A stretch of 64,000 nucleotides of DNA from an uncultured Clostridia bacterium (lineage in GTDB: Bacteria; Bacillota; Clostridia; Christensenellales; Borkfalkiaceae). The stretch lies in assembly GCA_947631195.1 (NCBI GenBank), contig CANRKK010000001.1, positions 62,001 to 126,000 of the forward strand, in the 5' to 3' direction. Position numbers and translations under genes: made by a program. Below the pieces are notes generated by a model that made no database searches, was not told where the DNA came from, and worked only from the letters and a program-made list of their open reading frames with translations. This document shows, in pieces, positions 27,351-35,842 of the stretch. Position 1 is the stretch's first letter. Every line of letters begins with the position of its first letter.

Positions 27351-28577
27351 ATGAAAAACGTAGCAGTAATAGGCGCGGGCGCCGCAGGGCTGATGGCCGC
27401 ATACGCTGCCGCAAAAAACGGAAACCGGGTTACAGTTTTTGAAAAAAATGAAAAATGCGGCAAAAAAATTTATATTACGGGCAAGGGAAGATGCAACGTC
27501 ACGCATGACTGCGACGAGCAGGAATTTTTGCAAAACGTTGTGTCTAATCCCAAATTTATGACGGGGGCCATTTATAATTTGTCGCCCGCGGCCACGGTAC
27601 GTCTTTTTGAGGAGAGTGGGCTTGCGCTTAAAACGGAGCGGGGAGCAAGGATTTTTCCCGCATCCGACAAGGCGAGCGACGTTACAAAGTGTTTGGAAAG
27701 CAACTGCAAAAAACTTGGTGTTTTGTTCAATTTTAATGAAAAAGTGACCAAAATCGAATGTGTACATAGTATTATGTCACACATAATTACTGAAAAGACC
27801 GAATATCCGTTTGATTGTGCGATTGTCTGTACGGGCGGATTGAGTTATCCTTCTACGGGCTCCACGGGCGACGGATACAAATTTGCGGTTGAAACGGGGC
27901 ACAAAATTGTTCCGCTGAGGCAGGGGCTTTGCGGGCTGAATTTAAAGGGAACCTTTTACAAAAATTTACAGGGCTTATCGCTTAAAAACGTTTCTCTCGG
28001 GGTCTTTTATAAGGGGCAAAACATTAAAAATTTTTTCGGTGAAGCTCTTTTTACGCACTACGGAATCTCCGGGCCCATTATTTTATCAGCTTCAAGCCTT
28101 ATAAACCGGCTTGATTTAGCGCAGGTTAAGCTCAGTTTGGATTTTAAGCCCGCCCTTTCGGCTGAACAGTTGGACAGTCGTCTGCTGAGGGATTTTGAGC
28201 AAAATAAAAATAAAACTATTGCAAATTGCTTAAAAAATTTGTTACCCGTTGCGCTTATTCCCGAAATTCTGGCAAGGTGCAACCTAAGCGGCAACAGACA
28301 AATAAATTCGATAACGAAGAGCGAGCGTTCCGATTTGTTGACAAAAATCAAAAATTTTGATATGCTCGTATCGTCTTTACGCGGGTTTGAAGAGGCCATA
28401 ATAACTTGCGGCGGCGTTGACGTCAAAGAAATCAATCCCAAAACAATGGAGAGCAAAATAATAAAGGGACTCTATTTTTGCGGGGAAGTGCTGGATGTTG
28501 ACGCTTTTACCGGCGGCTTTAATCTTCAAATCGCTTTTTCGACGGGATATACAGCAGGAAATTCAATAAAGGACTGA
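27351..28577 (+). CDS. HI0933/YhiN-family NAD(P)/FAD-dependent oxidoreductase
   Basis: Flavoprotein of unknown physiological substrate, in the family that includes BaiN-like enzymes. The FAD dinucleotide-binding motif IGAGAAGLMAAYAAAKNG is at the N-terminus, followed by GKKIYITGKGRCNVTH, a family signature, CTGGLSYPSTGSTGDGY and the C-terminal FCGEVLDVDAFTGGFNLQIAFSTGY. I start at ATG 27351, which gives 408 residues and a direct entry into the Rossmann motif; the track adds 12 implausible residues. This gene often precedes cmk in Clostridia, as here. A degenerate copy of the dispersed repeat falls in a variable part (VHSIMSHII). Confidence 0.9.
   Translation: MKNVAVIGAGAAGLMAAYAAAKNGNRVTVFEKNEKCGKKIYITGKGRCNVTHDCDEQEFLQNVVSNPKFMTGAIYNLSPAATVRLFEESGLALKTERGARIFPASDKASDVTKCLESNCKKLGVLFNFNEKVTKIECVHSIMSHIITEKTEYPFDCAIVCTGGLSYPSTGSTGDGYKFAVETGHKIVPLRQGLCGLNLKGTFYKNLQGLSLKNVSLGVFYKGQNIKNFFGEALFTHYGISGPIILSASSLINRLDLAQVKLSLDFKPALSAEQLDSRLLRDFEQNKNKTIANCLKNLLPVALIPEILARCNLSGNRQINSITKSERSDLLTKIKNFDMLVSSLRGFEEAIITCGGVDVKEINPKTMESKIIKGLYFCGEVLDVDAFTGGFNLQIAFSTGYTAGNSIKD
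27762..27788 (-). repeat. Dispersed repeat, degenerate copy 3 (inside the flavoprotein gene)
   Basis: The minus strand reads TTATGTGTGACATAATACTA, sharing TATG(T)GTGACATAAT with the exact copies and differing by one transition in the core right half. The left half GTACTATG appears downstream as ATACTATGTAC instead. Confidence 0.6.
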
Positions 28578-28583
28578 AATTTT

Positions 28584-29591
28584 ATGATTGCAATCCGTGG
28601 CGCCACAACAATCGAAAGCGATTGCGGCGGGCAAATTAAGGAAAGAGTAAAAGAGCTATTGTGCGAAATCAAGGCAAAAAACGGCCTCAGCGACGGCGAT
28701 TTTGTCTGCATTGTGTTTACAAGCACTGCGGACATACGTTCATATTACCCCGCAAAGGCGGCGAGGGAGGCAGGTTTTGCCTTTTGTCCGCTGTTTTCTG
28801 CATTGGAGCCCGATATCGAAAGCGCGCTGAAGCTCTGTATCCGCGTTCTGGTTTTTGCGGAATGTAAAGCTCCCGCCAAACACATATATTTGCACGCCGC
28901 CGCTGCGCTGAGAAAAGATATCAGCCAAAGGATAAATATAGCCCTCGACGGGCCCGCGGGCAGCGGAAAGAGTACGGTCGCAAAAATTTTAGGGAAAAAA
29001 CTCAACATTTTGTGCCTTGATACGGGCGCAATGTACCGCGCCTGCGCATTGAAGTGCATAAAGGAAAACGTGAGCGTTTTCGACGAGCCTGCCGTTGCCG
29101 CGCTAATGGACGGCATTGCTTTGGAAGTTAAGTATGTCGAAGGAGAGCAAAGGACCTATCTCGACGGGCAAGACGTTTCGGCCGAGATAAGAAAGCCCGA
29201 GGTTTCGATGTTGGCTTCATCCGTTTCCGCGCTCGGTTGCGTCCGCGAAAAGATGGTTGCGCTCCAACGGCAAATAGCCTCGAAAACTTCTTGCATACTC
29301 GACGGCAGAGATATAGGCACAAACGTTTTGCCTGACGCGCAATTTAAATTTTATCTTACGGCGCTTCCCGAAGTCCGTGCCGAAAGACGTGCAAAAGAAA
29401 ACCTACAAAAGGGCTACGATATCCCCTACGGGCAAATTTTGAAAGAGATCATAGAGAGGGACGAAAGGGACAAAAACCGCAAAATCGCGCCCCTGACGGT
29501 GGCGCCGGACGCCACTGTGATCGATTCTTCATATATGACCGTTGAGGAAGTTGTTGCCTTTATAGAAAATAAAATGCAGGAAAAAATCTGA
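28584..29591 (+). CDS. cmk: Fusion of AroH-type chorismate mutase and cytidylate kinase
   Basis: Residues about 1-112 match the AroH class of chorismate mutase (chorismate to prephenate): IRGATTIESD with the active-site Arg, SADIRSYYPAKAARE, SALEPDIESALKLCIRVLVF with the Glu and Arg positions, and HIYLHAAAALRKD. The cysteine near Glu78 of Bacillus AroH is a serine. Residues about 117-335 form CMP kinase: ALDGPAGSGKSTVAK P-loop, LDTGAMYRA, DGRDIGTNVLPDAQFKFYLTA and RDERDKNR. No stop or frameshift separates the two parts, which share the helical join LRKDISQRINIALDG. The gene is followed by plsC with overlapping stop and start. Confidence 0.9.
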   Translation: MIAIRGATTIESDCGGQIKERVKELLCEIKAKNGLSDGDFVCIVFTSTADIRSYYPAKAAREAGFAFCPLFSALEPDIESALKLCIRVLVFAECKAPAKHIYLHAAAALRKDISQRINIALDGPAGSGKSTVAKILGKKLNILCLDTGAMYRACALKCIKENVSVFDEPAVAALMDGIALEVKYVEGEQRTYLDGQDVSAEIRKPEVSMLASSVSALGCVREKMVALQRQIASKTSCILDGRDIGTNVLPDAQFKFYLTALPEVRAERRAKENLQKGYDIPYGQILKEIIERDERDKNRKIAPLTVAPDATVIDSSYMTVEEVVAFIENKMQEKI

Positions 29592-30313
29592 TGAGCGAAG
29601 AAACGAATAATGTAGAAACCTCCGCGACAAACGGCGGCGAACAGGTACCCCCCAAAAAAACCAAGAAAAAAAAGCGCACAAAACTTGAAAAATGGTTCAG
29701 ATTTATGCGCAGGCTTTACTATACCGTCGGGCGAATAATTCTGCCCATAAAAAAATTGGGGCATACGGAAAAATTTGACGATAGGGCATATCTCTACGTG
29801 GGGAACCATCTGCACGTGCTCGATGTCGTGCCCGTGGGGATTTCTCTCAGCAAACCTGTTCACTACATGTGCAAGCGCGAATTAACAAATAAAAAAATCG
29901 GCCGCTGGTTTACAAAAAAATGCGAGTGCATAGTGGTAAACCGCGACGGAACGGACGTGCGCGCCGTGATGCAGGCGATGAAATATCTTAAAAACGGCGA
30001 ATCGGTATGCTGTTTCCCCGAAGGGACGCGCAATAAGACAAATGAAATATTTTTGCCGTTTAAGAGCGGGGCTGCGGCCCTTGCGATAAAGACAAGAACG
30101 CCGATCGTCATGATGCTGCAGTGCAGAAAAATCAGACTTTTCAGAAAAAACTATTTCTATTTTGCGGAGCCCTTTGAGTTTTCTGAATATTACGGCAAAA
30201 AGCTCACCGAGGCCGAGATGCAGGAGGCCGACGAAAAGTTGCGTTCAAAAATGCTCGCTACCTATTATGAGCTGGATGCAATGCTTAAGAGCAAGAAGAA
30301 AAAATCCAAATGA
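29591..30313 (+). CDS. plsC: 1-acyl-sn-glycerol-3-phosphate acyltransferase (PlsC family)
   Basis: Acylates lysophosphatidic acid to phosphatidic acid at the membrane. The catalytic NHLHVLD (H-x4-D) is near residue 75, and the substrate-binding block CFPEGTRNK is near 140. A short Lys-rich N-terminus (PPKKTKKKKRTK) precedes the domain and could bind membranes or RNA. The 240-residue length is typical. It overlaps cmk by one base and ispH by four. Confidence 0.92.
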   Translation: MSEETNNVETSATNGGEQVPPKKTKKKKRTKLEKWFRFMRRLYYTVGRIILPIKKLGHTEKFDDRAYLYVGNHLHVLDVVPVGISLSKPVHYMCKRELTNKKIGRWFTKKCECIVVNRDGTDVRAVMQAMKYLKNGESVCCFPEGTRNKTNEIFLPFKSGAAALAIKTRTPIVMMLQCRKIRLFRKNYFYFAEPFEFSEYYGKKLTEAEMQEADEKLRSKMLATYYELDAMLKSKKKKSK

Positions 30314-32409
30314 AAGTAGTTTTGGCAAAGCACGGCGGCTTTTGCGCCGGTGTAAAATATGCCGTTGAAACGGCCATGTCGCTCGGGGGCGGCAACAATT
30401 ATGTGCTGGGCGAGATTATACATAATCCCGACGTGGTAAAGGAATTGGCCGACAGGGGCCTGAAGGAGGTAGACAGCCTCGACCTTGTGCCCGACGGGGC
30501 TACGGTTGTATTCCGGTCACACGGCGTTCCCCAAAACTATTATCTCGAATGTGAAAAAAGGAACATCAAAATCGTAGACTGCACCTGTAAATTTGTGCGG
30601 CGCACGCAGACAATCGTCAGCGAGCAACATGCGCTCGGCAGGCACATTGTGATTGTGGGTGAGGCGGGCCATCCCGAGGTTGACGGACTGCTCGGCTGGT
30701 GCGACGGAGAGGCAACGGTGTTGGGCGGCGGTGAAATCCCCGACGATTTGCGGCACAAAGACCTTGCGGTAGTCTGCCAAACTACGTTTGCAGAGGAAAA
30801 ATTTGAAAAAATAATAAAAAATATTAAAAAAGTTTGTGAAAAAACAGTTGCTGTTTTCAAGACTATTTGTTATACTACTATAGAACGGCAAAACGAAGTT
30901 GAAGAGCTTTCAACGCAATGCGAAGCTGTTTTGGTAATAGGCGGGCTGAACAGTAGCAATACGAACAAGCTGTATGAAATTGCTGCCGCCCATTGCAAAA
31001 ATGTTTTCAGGATTGCGTCGGCAACCGATTTTGACGTTTCAAAAATAAAAAATTTTAAAAGTTTAGGTATTGTTTCCGGGGCGTCGACTCCGGATGCGCA
31101 AACTCGGGAGGTTCTCTTAAAGATGGCAGAAAACACAGAAGTGAAGGCAACTAATGTTATGGATGAAGTAGTTGCTAAAATTGACAACGAGTCGAAGTTC
31201 AAAAAGGGACAAACCGTCACGGCTACCATATCTCAGGCAACCGAAGACGGATTGCAGATCCTTTTGCCTTTCTCCAAAAAGGAAGTGGCGTTGAGCAAAG
31301 ATGAGCTGGACTGCGAAGAATACAGGGCTGAAGACTACGTTGGCAAAATCGGTGAACCTATCGAGTTGCTGGTTGTCGACCTTAAACCCACACTCAAATT
31401 ATCGCAGAAAATGATAAAACTCTTGCAGCAAGAAGAAGCGTTGAGCGCCGAAATAGAATCGGGTAAAGAGTTTTCTGTTGTCTGCACCGGATATAACAAA
31501 GGCGGACTCACTGCCCAGCTCGGCACATATTCCGTGTTTGTCCCCGCAAAAGAAATCAGACCCGGTTTTGTAAAGGATTTGACCAAGTATGAAGGCAAAA
31601 CGTTGAGACTTCGCGCACTTGAAGTTAAAAAGACGGGCAGAAAAGAAATAATTGCCTCCCAGCGCGTTATTTTGCAAGAAGAGCGCGACGCAAGGGAAGC
31701 CGCCAAAGCGGAAAAGGAAGCCGAGTTCTTTGCCAATATCCATGTGGACGATATTGTAGATGGTAAGGTTGAAAGGGTTACCAACTTCGGCGCGTTTGTA
31801 TCGGTCAACGGTTTTGACTGCCTTGCGCACATTTCCGACATTTCATGGACGGGCGTAAGCGCGGTTACCGACGTATTGGAAATCGGCAAAACCTATCAGT
31901 TCAAAGTATTAAAAGTAGATGTAGATAACAAGAAAGTATCTATAGGTTATAAACAGCTTCAGCCCCAGCCTTGGGATCTTGTATCCGAAAAATATGCCGT
32001 CGGCGAAGTTATCCACGGCAAGGTTGTAAGGATTGTGCCGTTCGGCGCTTTTGTTGAAGTTGAAAAAGGTGTTGACGGACTTGTTCATGTGTCCCAGATA
32101 AGCCACGAAAGAATCGAAACGCCGTCAACGGTATTGAACGTCGGCGACGAGGTTGACGCAAAGATAATCGCAATCGATCCCGCCGCAAAGAAGATGAATC
32201 TTTCGATAAAGGCTCTGTTGCCCGAAGGCGAGAGGAAAAAATCACGCAAGCCCGCTGAAGGCGAGGACGGCGAAAAACCTGAAAAGCGTTCACGTTCGCC
32301 CAAGAAAACGGTTAATACCGACGAATATTCCGACTGGTCGGACGCAGGCAGCGGATCGGTGGGCATCTCTATGGCCGACATACTTGCGGACGCACAAAAA
32401 AATAAGTAA
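30310..32409 (+). CDS. ispH: IspH (HMBPP reductase) fused to ribosomal protein S1-type repeats
   Basis: The N-terminal half (about residues 1-285) is IspH, the last enzyme of the MEP isoprenoid pathway, with three 4Fe-4S cysteines (GGFCAGVKYAVE, IVDCTCKF, FKTICYTT) and GGLNSSNTNKL. The C-terminal half carries four S1 RNA-binding domains starting near residues 297, 382, 475 and 560 (for example VDGKVERVTNFGAFVSVNGFDCLAHIS), then a charged tail. This IspH-S1 fusion is known from Clostridia and supports the taxonomic placement. It is unlikely to be an assembly artefact, since the frame is uninterrupted. A terminator follows. Confidence 0.96.
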   Translation: MKVVLAKHGGFCAGVKYAVETAMSLGGGNNYVLGEIIHNPDVVKELADRGLKEVDSLDLVPDGATVVFRSHGVPQNYYLECEKRNIKIVDCTCKFVRRTQTIVSEQHALGRHIVIVGEAGHPEVDGLLGWCDGEATVLGGGEIPDDLRHKDLAVVCQTTFAEEKFEKIIKNIKKVCEKTVAVFKTICYTTIERQNEVEELSTQCEAVLVIGGLNSSNTNKLYEIAAAHCKNVFRIASATDFDVSKIKNFKSLGIVSGASTPDAQTREVLLKMAENTEVKATNVMDEVVAKIDNESKFKKGQTVTATISQATEDGLQILLPFSKKEVALSKDELDCEEYRAEDYVGKIGEPIELLVVDLKPTLKLSQKMIKLLQQEEALSAEIESGKEFSVVCTGYNKGGLTAQLGTYSVFVPAKEIRPGFVKDLTKYEGKTLRLRALEVKKTGRKEIIASQRVILQEERDAREAAKAEKEAEFFANIHVDDIVDGKVERVTNFGAFVSVNGFDCLAHISDISWTGVSAVTDVLEIGKTYQFKVLKVDVDNKKVSIGYKQLQPQPWDLVSEKYAVGEVIHGKVVRIVPFGAFVEVEKGVDGLVHVSQISHERIETPSTVLNVGDEVDAKIIAIDPAAKKMNLSIKALLPEGERKKSRKPAEGEDGEKPEKRSRSPKKTVNTDEYSDWSDAGSGSVGISMADILADAQKNK

Positions 32410-32421
32410 AAATTATTTAAT

Positions 32422-32452
32422 GAACCGCCGAATTTTTCGGCGGTTTCTTTTT
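32422..32452 (+). terminator. Terminator of the flavoprotein-cmk-plsC-ispH operon
   Basis: AACCGCCGAA/TTCGGCGGTT with a short T loop, followed by TTCTTTTT. Confidence 0.92.
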
Positions 32453-32476
32453 AATGCAGAATGTTAAAGGAGAATT

Positions 32477-33310
32477 ATGATAGGGGCGATAATAGGCGAC
32501 ATTGTCGGCAGCAGATTCGAATTTATCGAAGACGATAACCGTGGTAAAAATTTTAAATTTTTTACGGGAACCTGTTGTGCCACGGACGATACTTTTATGA
32601 CCGTGGCGATAGCACAGGCGCTGTTTTTATGCAAGGGCGACTACTCAACCCTTGCCGACAAGACAATAAACTGCATGCGCGCCGCTGCAAGGGCTCATCC
32701 CAATACGGGGTGGGGCGAAAAGTTTTATCGTTGGCTGTTCGACGGCAATTCCACGTCGCCGATAAACAGTTACGGCAACGGAGCCGGAATGAGGATAAGC
32801 CCCGTTGGTTGGGTCGCAGATTCCGAAACGCAACTAAAATCGCTGGCAAACATAGTTACAGGCGTAACTCACAATCATCCCGAAGGCCTGAAGGGGGGCG
32901 AGGCAATTGCGCTCTGCGTTTATCTTGCGCGCATTGGCGCAGATAAACAGACCATCAGAAAGCGCGCCGCAGAATATTATCCCATATTAAACGATAAATC
33001 TTTCACCATTCCAAGCCTGCAAATCTCATATGGATATGACGAGCTCGGGAATTGGGTGACGTGCCAAGGGAGCGTTCCCCATGCGATTTTGGCATTTTTG
33101 GAGAGCGACGGCTTTGAAGACGCAGTCCGCAACGCCGTGTCGATCGGCGGAGATTCTGATACGATAGGGGCGATGGCGGGAAGTATAGCGGAGGCCTATT
33201 ACGGGGTGCCGACCGAGCTGGAAGAGCAGGCGCTTTCATATCTCTCCGACGATCTGAAAGGAATTTATTATGCGTTTGAACTTATCAGAAAGCGTCGGGT
33301 GGCAAGATAA
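32477..33310 (+). CDS. ADP-ribosylglycohydrolase family protein (DraG-like)
   Basis: Predicted to remove ADP-ribose from proteins or nucleic acids, or to hydrolyse related N-glycosides. The two metal-binding blocks of the family are present: GAIIGDIVGSRFE with CATDDTFMTVAIA (Thr-Asp-Asp), and SIGGDSDTIGAMAGSIAEAYYG (Asp-Ser-Asp-Thr) near the C-terminus. The 277-residue length is standard. AAAGGAG precedes the ATG. It is a single gene between two terminators and is convergent with the DUF1828-like gene. No ADP-ribosyltransferase partner is seen in the window. Confidence 0.92.
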   Translation: MIGAIIGDIVGSRFEFIEDDNRGKNFKFFTGTCCATDDTFMTVAIAQALFLCKGDYSTLADKTINCMRAAARAHPNTGWGEKFYRWLFDGNSTSPINSYGNGAGMRISPVGWVADSETQLKSLANIVTGVTHNHPEGLKGGEAIALCVYLARIGADKQTIRKRAAEYYPILNDKSFTIPSLQISYGYDELGNWVTCQGSVPHAILAFLESDGFEDAVRNAVSIGGDSDTIGAMAGSIAEAYYGVPTELEEQALSYLSDDLKGIYYAFELIRKRRVAR

Positions 33311-33333
33311 GTAAAAAACTTCACAGCACTATC

Positions 33334-33708
33334 TTATAAGTCAATGTTTGCTATGATTGAAATGGCCTGAATGAAGTAACCGAGATGGTTTTGTACGTAG
33401 ACGAGGCTGTTCGTCGGCATAGTCATGACGAATGCACCGTTATTTTCCTCTATAAAAAATCTTTCCTTGATTGCGTCTAATTTTTCCCGATAGTTTTCAA
33501 TCCTGATATCTTTCAATTCAAGATAATCCATGGTTGTTCCGCAGTCTGAAATTACGGGTCTGCCGTCTTCCGTTTCGGAAAATCTCAAAGCAATGCTTTC
33601 ATCACTGTCAATGTGATAAAACGGCAAGGCGATAAAAACGGCATCGCCGTTATTTCTTACCGTTATGTCTTTTCTGTATTGGTCTAACAGCTCTGCAATA
33701 TCAATCAT
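33334..33708 (-). CDS. DUF1828-like hypothetical protein
   Basis: A 124-residue protein of unknown function. The block TEDGRPVISDCGTTMDYLEL resembles the DUF1828 pattern (edg..vlsDdG.tl..L), a family often found in phage or defence-associated settings. No catalytic motif or membrane segment is apparent. It is encoded against the prevailing strand between the ADP-ribosylglycohydrolase and htpG, with GAGGG ahead of the ATG. Family assignment rests on pattern memory and should be treated as tentative. Confidence 0.6.
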   Translation of the reverse strand: MIDIAELLDQYRKDITVRNNGDAVFIALPFYHIDSDESIALRFSETEDGRPVISDCGTTMDYLELKDIRIENYREKLDAIKERFFIEENNGAFVMTMPTNSLVYVQNHLGYFIQAISIIANIDL

Positions 33709-33871
33709 AGGGATTCCCTCGCAACTGAATTTTTTCCATTATACCACAAAATGTTGTTTCAAATATTAAATCATGTAAATTTATTTAAAATTTTTAAAAA
33801 AATGTGTAAACAGTTTAACGGGGCCCCGCTTGGGGTATTAAATAAGTGTTATACGATTTTGGAGGCATAGT

Positions 33872-35710
33872 ATGCAAAAACAGGGTAATATCAAAATTTC
33901 AAGCGAAAACATGATGCCGATCATAAAAAAATGGCTCTATTCGGATAAAGATATATTTTTACGCGAGATAGTTGCCAACGGCATCGACGCAATAACCAAA
34001 TATAATAAACTTGTTTCAATGGGGGAAGCCGAAGCGGATGAAAGCGGCTATTCCGTAAAGATATCGGTAGATAAAAAAGCCAAAACGCTTACCGTTGAGG
34101 ATAACGGCATAGGTATGACCGCGGAGGAAGTAGAAAATTACATAACCCAGATAGCTTTTTCGGGCGCTTCGGATTTTATCGAAAAGTACGAAAAGGCGGG
34201 CGGCGACGGCATAATAGGGCACTTCGGGCTCGGTTTTTATTCGGCCTATATGGTATCCGAAAACGTTGAAATATTTACCAAATCCTATAGAGACGAGCCC
34301 GCCGTGCACTGGGTAAGCGACGGCAATTCCACTTATACGCTTGAGGACTGCCAAAAGGACGGCCGCGGCACAAAAGTTGTGCTGCATATCGCCCCGGAAG
34401 AAAAGGAATTTTTGGAAGAAAGCACAATAAAAAATCTTGTTAAAAAGTATTGTTCGTTCATGCCCTATAATGTTTACGTCAACTTTAAGGGGGACGGCAA
34501 GGATGAACCGCTGAACACAACCACGCCGCTATACGCAAAATTGCCCAAAGATTGTACGGACGACGACTATAAAAAGTTTTACACCGATACATTCATGGAT
34601 TATAACGAGCCGATATTTTGGGTTCATTTAAATATGGATTATCCCTTTAAGCTGAAGGGTATCTTGTATTTCCCCAAAGTGAGAAACAAATTGGAGCTTG
34701 AGCGCGGCAAAGTAAAGTTGTATTGCAACCAGGTATTTATTGCCGACAACATAAAGGAAGTGATTCCCGAATATTTAATGCTTCTGAACGGCGTTATCGA
34801 TTGCCCCGATATACCGCTCAACGTGTCGCGCAGCTTTTTGCAAAACGACAAGCAAGTGCAAAAAATCAGCAAGCACATAGTTAAAAAGGTTGCGGACAAG
34901 CTCACTTCCCTGTACAAAAATGACCGCAGCAAATATGAAAAGTGCTGGGAGGATATCGCCAACTTTATAAAATTCGGATGCATAAAGGATAATGATTTTT
35001 ACGAAAAAGTAAAGGATATCATAATCTATAAAAATATCGAAGATAAATATGTGAGCGTAACGGAGCTTATGCCCGCTGAAACCGCCGGGGAAAATAAATC
35101 GGAAAACTCGGAGGAAAAGACGGAGGACAAAGTCCCCGAGCCCAAAACAATTTATTATGTTTCAGACGCGGAACAGCAGGCGCAATATATCCAGCTGTTT
35201 AAGGACGAAGGCTTGACGGCGATTTGCTGCGATAATTTTATAGACCCGCATTTTTTAAGTTATCTCGAATATAAGACGCCCGACAAAATCAAATTTATGC
35301 GCATTGACGCCGACATTGACGGTGCGCTCAAGGATAGTGCGGGCGGCGACGACTCTGTGATTGCCGATATCTTTAAACAGGCGCTGAACGACGACAAGAT
35401 CACCGTAAAAACCGAAAAGCTGAAAAACGAAGAAATTCCCGCCGTTATCGTCGTTGACGAATATATGAGGAGATACAGCGAGATGGGGCAGTTTTACGGC
35501 ATGAGCGAGGGCGACCTCGGCAAAACGCTGATAGTAAATTTGGCTTGCCCGATAATCGGCAAACTAAAAGAGCTTGACGACGACAAGCAGAAATTTGTTG
35601 CCAAATATGTTTATTTGCTTGCCTTGATGGCCTTTAAAAAACTTACGCCCGAGGAGCTTACGCAATTCCGCGAGTGCAATTTGACCGTTCTTAAAGAATA
35701 TATCAAATAA
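33872..35710 (+). CDS. htpG: Molecular chaperone HtpG (Hsp90)
   Basis: ATP-dependent chaperone acting late in client folding. The GHKL ATPase domain begins at the N-terminus: REIVANGIDAITKY, DNGIGMTAEEV, IGHFGLGFYSAYMV and GRGTKVVLH. The middle domain has YFPKVRNKLELERGKVKLYCNQVFIADN and DIPLNVSRSFLQND, and the C-terminal dimerisation region completes a 612-residue protein. A strong GGAGG precedes the ATG. No CIRCE-like operator is visible. A GC-rich terminator follows, so it is monocistronic. Confidence 0.97.
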   Translation: MQKQGNIKISSENMMPIIKKWLYSDKDIFLREIVANGIDAITKYNKLVSMGEAEADESGYSVKISVDKKAKTLTVEDNGIGMTAEEVENYITQIAFSGASDFIEKYEKAGGDGIIGHFGLGFYSAYMVSENVEIFTKSYRDEPAVHWVSDGNSTYTLEDCQKDGRGTKVVLHIAPEEKEFLEESTIKNLVKKYCSFMPYNVYVNFKGDGKDEPLNTTTPLYAKLPKDCTDDDYKKFYTDTFMDYNEPIFWVHLNMDYPFKLKGILYFPKVRNKLELERGKVKLYCNQVFIADNIKEVIPEYLMLLNGVIDCPDIPLNVSRSFLQNDKQVQKISKHIVKKVADKLTSLYKNDRSKYEKCWEDIANFIKFGCIKDNDFYEKVKDIIIYKNIEDKYVSVTELMPAETAGENKSENSEEKTEDKVPEPKTIYYVSDAEQQAQYIQLFKDEGLTAICCDNFIDPHFLSYLEYKTPDKIKFMRIDADIDGALKDSAGGDDSVIADIFKQALNDDKITVKTEKLKNEEIPAVIVVDEYMRRYSEMGQFYGMSEGDLGKTLIVNLACPIIGKLKELDDDKQKFVAKYVYLLALMAFKKLTPEELTQFRECNLTVLKEYIK

Positions 35711-35723
35711 AAAATCCGTATGT

Positions 35724-35762
35724 GCGCGCCGCCGATAAATCAAAGCGGCGCGCTGATTTTAT
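35724..35762 (+). terminator. htpG terminator
   Basis: GCGCGCCGC/GCGGCGCGC with a 12-base loop, followed by TGATTTTAT. Confidence 0.85.
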
Positions 35763-35791
35763 AAATAATTGCAATTTTTTTTAAATCTGTC

Positions 35792-35820
35792 TTGAAATAT
35801 TGATTATAATATGGTAAAAT
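35792..35820 (+). promoter_or_regulatory. Promoter of the glycogen operon
   Basis: TTGAAA, 17 bases and TAAAAT, 22 bases before the glgB ATG. No other promoter of this quality is seen between the five glg genes. Confidence 0.7.
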
Positions 35821-35842
35821 ATGTTAGGTATGGTAAGGGATT

